Below, in pieces: positions 59,701 to 64,000 of a DNA stretch of 64,000 nt. Made by a program: the position numbers and the translations under genes. The stretch spans positions 372,001-436,000 of the forward strand of contig JAPEHQ010000008.1 in NCBI GenBank assembly GCA_027405735.1, read 5' to 3'. The DNA comes from Mucor racemosus (lineage: Eukaryota; Mucoromycota; Mucoromycetes; Mucorales; Mucoraceae). Every line of letters starts with the position of its first letter. Position 1 is the first letter of the stretch. Under the pieces are notes generated by a model. That model saw only the letters and a list, made by a program, of their open reading frames with translations, searched no databases and had not been told where the DNA came from.

Positions 59701-62700
59701 TATCAGGGATAGAATCAGCTAATCTCTTACCAGATGGAGATAATGGTGTTTCCTCTTCCTTTTTTGGCTTGTTTTTAAGACGAGTTTCTTCCCAACCAAG
59801 CATCAATTCAGTCAATTCAACAGTGAGTAGCTTGTTTTCAGGTGTTGCATTTTGTAATAAACCAAGTTTAGGCAAAGCATTCACAATTTGAGGTAGAAAA
59901 TGTTCACGGTAATCATAAAATAATGTAGGTTGACGTACCAACAATTGATAAACATTGACCATTTGCGAAATACTGTGAGTATCTTCAACAACTACCTTAC
60001 GAGTTAAACGAATCCATGTAGGAACTCTTTCATTACCAACCAAAGGTACACGCTTTGGAAGTACAGGAGAAATGATATCCAAACCTTGCTTTACCAATGT
60101 ACGGGCTTCAGATAAATGAGCACGGAGAAGTGCAGCATAAATTTGAATAACAATCTTACTTGGCGTTTCAAATGCAGTGATGAAACGAGCAATCAAAACG
60201 TATGCTGCTTGCTTACAGGTAGCATCCTCCAAACGCAAGTAGTGCCAACCAAATTTGATAACATCTTTACGCATATCAGTCATTAATTGGGGTGCATATT
60301 GTATAATCATAGCTGTCAATTGAAGTAATTCAATACGAAGAGAATCCTCGGCATATTGATCTTCATCGCCAGAATCAGAAGTAAAACTACCCCAAACCTT
60401 GCTGTGGAGTTGTTCCATTACCTTAGAATCCAATACTTGAGCACAGTTTCCATCCTTTTTTGTAATTGTTACCAACAAAGCGGGATTAATGACATGACGA
60501 AGAGTCATCATACGCAAATAAGGAGAAACAGTAATATCAGAATATTGCTGTAAAAATCTTTCTACAATCAATCTCTTTCTCTCGGCAGCATAATTCAGGG
60601 CAACATCATTGAGGAAAAATTCTCGCAAGTAGGACAGATCCATGACAGATTCTTGTGCAAATAGAGCAGCTACTTCAAATGTAACTTCAATATTATCAGG
60701 ATTAAGGCGTAAATAAGAAATGAAGATTTGAGACAAATACATTGATTCGTGTGTCATTTGAAGACCTTGCTCATCATCTTTTTTCATGATTTCAAATCTG
60801 GAAGGTGAACGCCATAAAGCTAATAAACTATCCAAAAGTTCTTGTTGACCTAACAACCAATTGGGGTCATTGGCAACGATTTCACGGACAATAAGGACAC
60901 CTTGGTAATGCATGGTTGCATTATCCGCAATACTAAATGTCTTTTCAATTAAAGCTTTAGGAGATTTAGCAACTTCATCGCGAAGCTGTTCGGCATTTTC
61001 TGTATTGAGCACATCAATAAACAAACGACTATGACGAGGTTGATCCAAGCGATCATAGAAATAAGCAACTGTTTCGGTGGGATATCTATTCAAATATTTG
61101 ATTAAATTAGGTCTGAATGGACTAGAGATGGAACGACGAAGATGGCCTTCCATTTCCAATACAACAGAGACTAAATCATCTAAAAAAATATGAGCAGCAG
61201 CAGGTAACAAATGAAAGATATTCAAAATAGCAACGATAATCTTGACTTCATGGTTTTCGCTCAGGTTTTTATTTGCAGCCTCTTGAAGTACCTTGGGTTC
61301 AGCCCATTGTTTCAAATGATCTAAAAGCTTTTTACCAATCTCGACCTTGAAGTAATTTGTCAATAACTCTAGCAAACGAGCAAGGCCTTCCAAACCTGCA
61401 ACACTTAGAGTCTTGTGGTTGGATAAAGTAGTTAAAATAGGACGAAGACCTTGTTGAAGTAATTCCTTGGGTAGCTTGTGCTGTTGAGCCAATACTTGCT
61501 TAAGACCACGATGTGCTGCCTCAACTACTTCTGGTGCCTTGGAATAAAGAGATTTAAAAAATACTTGGATAATACGAGCACGAGTATGTGTTTGACGTTG
61601 ATTTGAAAAATCAGAACAGGCCATAGCAGCCGATAAAAGCTTGATACATACAATACGAAGGTTCATTAAGGACGTAGCATTCTTATATTGTGAACTCCTG
61701 CTGACCAAGGCTTGATCTTCAGCATCCGCAAGTGCTAATGCTTCATGAAGTAATCGAATCAGTTCATCATTGAAGTCCAAGAAGGGAGGTCTTAATGTGA
61801 GACAATAAGTAATAGCATCGATATGTCCAATTTGCATGGCAAATGGAAGAGCACGAAGTGGTTTTGCAAAAATTGGAGCTACTAAGCGCTCTCTAACAGG
61901 AGCTAGTAATTCTGTCACCTCATTTCCAGTTAAATCAGCTAGTAACTGGAAAGAGGATTGAATAGTTTCACGGACGGCACTGTTAGAATTTGACAATTCA
62001 CTTAAAAGTAAAGCAATCAGGTTTTGGAACTTTTGTTGAGCTTCTTGTGATTCATCATCTTCAGGGCGATTGCAGACTTTGAGAACATGAGATAAAGTTT
62101 GAGTAGCCTCTACGGTATTTACATTGGCCATTTCAGGAGAAGCATCTTTCAATACAAATAATAAAGAACGAATAAAGTCGAGCTCATGCTCACGCATCCA
62201 TTTGGTGCCCATATCAAGTTGAGAACTGATAATAGAAATACCCAAACATCCACCACGTTTACTAAACCATTCTTGTTTGTAACAACAAGAGCCAAATTGT
62301 GAGGCAAATACACGGAAAATGGGCAATTGCCAGACATACTCTTTGCTGCCTAACACTTTAACAGCAATATCGAAACAAAGCTGTACTGATTCTTCGGCAC
62401 GAGTTCTAAGTTTAGCATCTTCAGAGGAAATAACTTTAACAATAGCATCCACCAAAATTGTTGTATTCAAACTTTGAACTGATAATCTTTCATCCATCAT
62501 ATCAGATAATGGCTTACTTCCAGTCTCTATAGCTTCTATGGCTTCACCGATATGCAATAACATGAAATGACGGCAAATATTTTCGAATAATGGCCAAGCA
62601 TCGTCGGAAATTTCAGCAAGTGTAGATGCTTTGATGATTGCAACCAACATGGTTCGAAGCGATTCTTCTTGACCAACACGTTTTGAAAGATATTTGATAT

Positions 62701-64000
62701 ATCCATTGCCAGATAATCTCTTTGGTTTCAAGCCAGACTCTGAAAGGGTATCTCCAACAATGGTATTATCACCTTCAGAGGGCTTTTCAATTGATTTCGC
62801 ATCAGAAATCTTATCCACATCCATGTCAGATGCTGATTCTTCAGATGGTTTGTCAGATTTTTGTTCTTTGTCTTGCTTCTTTGTCTCATCAACTTCAATT
62901 TTTGCCTCATTTGCAGTAGATAATATAATATCTGATTGCAAAAGATGTTCCTTTACTCGTTGATATAATGACTGAGCTAAATTGTCGGGTCCCTCATCTA
63001 ATTCTAACATCATTACTATGTTGGCTTTAAGGAATTCATAAGCATGTTTCTTGTAAAAAACATCTGTATCATGCTTTTCTAATGTATTACAAGCAATTTG
63101 TAAACATTTATCCAATGGAAGAGTATGAGGAGTGCTATTAGCATCAAATATAATTTCTACAGAAACACCACTTTCTACACGCTTGTCGAAATCAAGTTCT
63201 GGAGGCCTATTGAGCATACGTCTGTTTCTACCACCAAGTTTACCTAGAATTCTCATAGCTACATGAGAATGTTGTTGACTATATGGTAAAGGACGAAGAT
63301 GACTCCATAAAGCTGTCATTAATTCTTCCATCACAGGTGCCATGATCTGATCCAAAAATTCGGGATTCAAGTTGTCATTACAAAGCTCCATCGTTCTCAA
63401 ACCTTGGGTTACCAATTCTTGATCTGCTTGAAGAGCGATAACTAAAGGCCTCATCAAATAAGGTAGATATGGCAATAAGGTACTCAAACGTACAGGAACT
63501 GCTAAGCATAACTCCACAAACAAGTTTCGCATTTCAGTACGATGTGCCAATGTCAATAGAGAATTCAAATTTTCAAGTAGCACTTGTAATAAAGGAGATA
63601 CCTCCTTGTAAAGTAGCTCAAACCTTCCACCACCAATGCTTTTGAATAATGCACGCAATAATAGAAAGTAATTTGCAGGCTCTTTAGCCTTGGCCGAGAG
63701 TTTAAAGCAAGATGTAACCAGATTACCAAGATAAGGTTGAAGAATCACTTCATTAGCATCTGGGAAAAGATTGACAGCCATAAAAGCTAGACGAAACAGA
63801 TGAAGCATCACAGCGGAATAATGCATATCTTCATCGCCCAAATGATCAATTCGGTCAATCAAGAAACGAAAAAGAATTGCAGCAAACCCTTGAGACGAGA
63901 TATCATTCACTAAAAAGTATTGAGCAATATGCACCAAAGAGGTATTAATCAACATTCGATCAAAGAAGAAATTCATTTGAGAAACAAAGATTTCTTGGAA
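53775..64000 (-). CDS. TRA1: Tra1/TRRAP, PIKK-family pseudokinase (5' end off the window)
   Basis: Seven exons visible: from beyond 64000 to 56324, then 55512-56267, 54706-55440, 54556-54648, 54323-54500, 53940-54262 and 53775-53885. About 3290 residues are in view of an expected ~3700-3800; the N-terminus lies past the right edge. The large exon codes HEAT repeats and then the FAT domain ([30 protein letters not shown]). The kinase-like domain follows, lacking catalytic residues: [18 protein letters not shown] stands where active PIKKs have GDRHxxN, and no DFG follows. The FATC end is [12 protein letters not shown]. Tra1 is the activator-binding scaffold of the SAGA and NuA4 acetyltransferase complexes. 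Acidic Lys/Ser/Thr-rich inserts lie at about 55760-56240, 59590-59760 (with PKKKTK) and 62740-62930. Confidence 0.95.

Noticed and set aside
1..64000. CRISPR array or bacterial operon content
   Set aside because: No regularly spaced direct repeats with unique spacers; the genes contain spliceosomal introns and are eukaryotic.

Overview
The window looks like nuclear DNA of an early-diverging filamentous fungus, most likely a Mucoromycota species. The evidence is AT-rich intergenic DNA, genes split by many 50-90 nt GT-AG introns with CTAAC-like branch sites, TATA boxes close to start codons, and typical fungal proteins (Tra1, PP2A B56, Nop13-like, sugar porter, cyanase). Assignment below phylum is not possible from the sequence alone.

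Layout. (1) 1-15.7 kb is mostly repeats: the 3' end of an unidentified gene, two copies of a 1.45-kb element, a 91-bp tandem repeat, a 1.6-kb 21-bp minisatellite and a 3-kb element (T1) carrying a piece of a dynein intermediate chain gene. (2) 15.7-29.8 kb is a gene island: an acidic hypothetical protein, a small PLDc_N-type membrane protein, a PPIL1-type cyclophilin with ten exons, a Nop13-like nucleolar protein, a ZNF830-like zinc-finger protein, a PP2A B56 subunit, a PfkB (pseudouridine kinase-like) gene with an apparent one-base frameshift, and mitochondrial malate dehydrogenase. A repeat (R2) separates the ZNF830 and PP2A genes. (3) 29.8-41.6 kb is a nested repeat cluster with T1 copies in both orientations, solo LTRs, a 351-bp AGCTCG-rich insertion and a large inverted repeat. 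(4) 41.6-48.2 kb holds cyanate hydratase, a degenerate hypothetical gene and a hexose-transporter-like MFS gene. (5) 48.2-53.7 kb is again repeats, including one solo LTR nested inside another, itself inside an R2 element, with exact 5-bp target duplications at both levels. (6) 53.8-64 kb is the 3' part of a Tra1/TRRAP gene that runs off the right edge.

The genes are mostly unrelated housekeeping functions; no metabolic cluster or operon-like logic is visible. Three loose themes recur: splicing/ribosome biogenesis (PPIL1, ZNF830 and Nop13 homologues are adjacent), chromatin (Tra1) and central or nitrogen metabolism (MDH, cyanase, sugar porter). Exon boundaries were derived by hand from splice signals, reading frame and family conservation. 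The CDS lengths of the intact multi-exon genes close exactly in frame.
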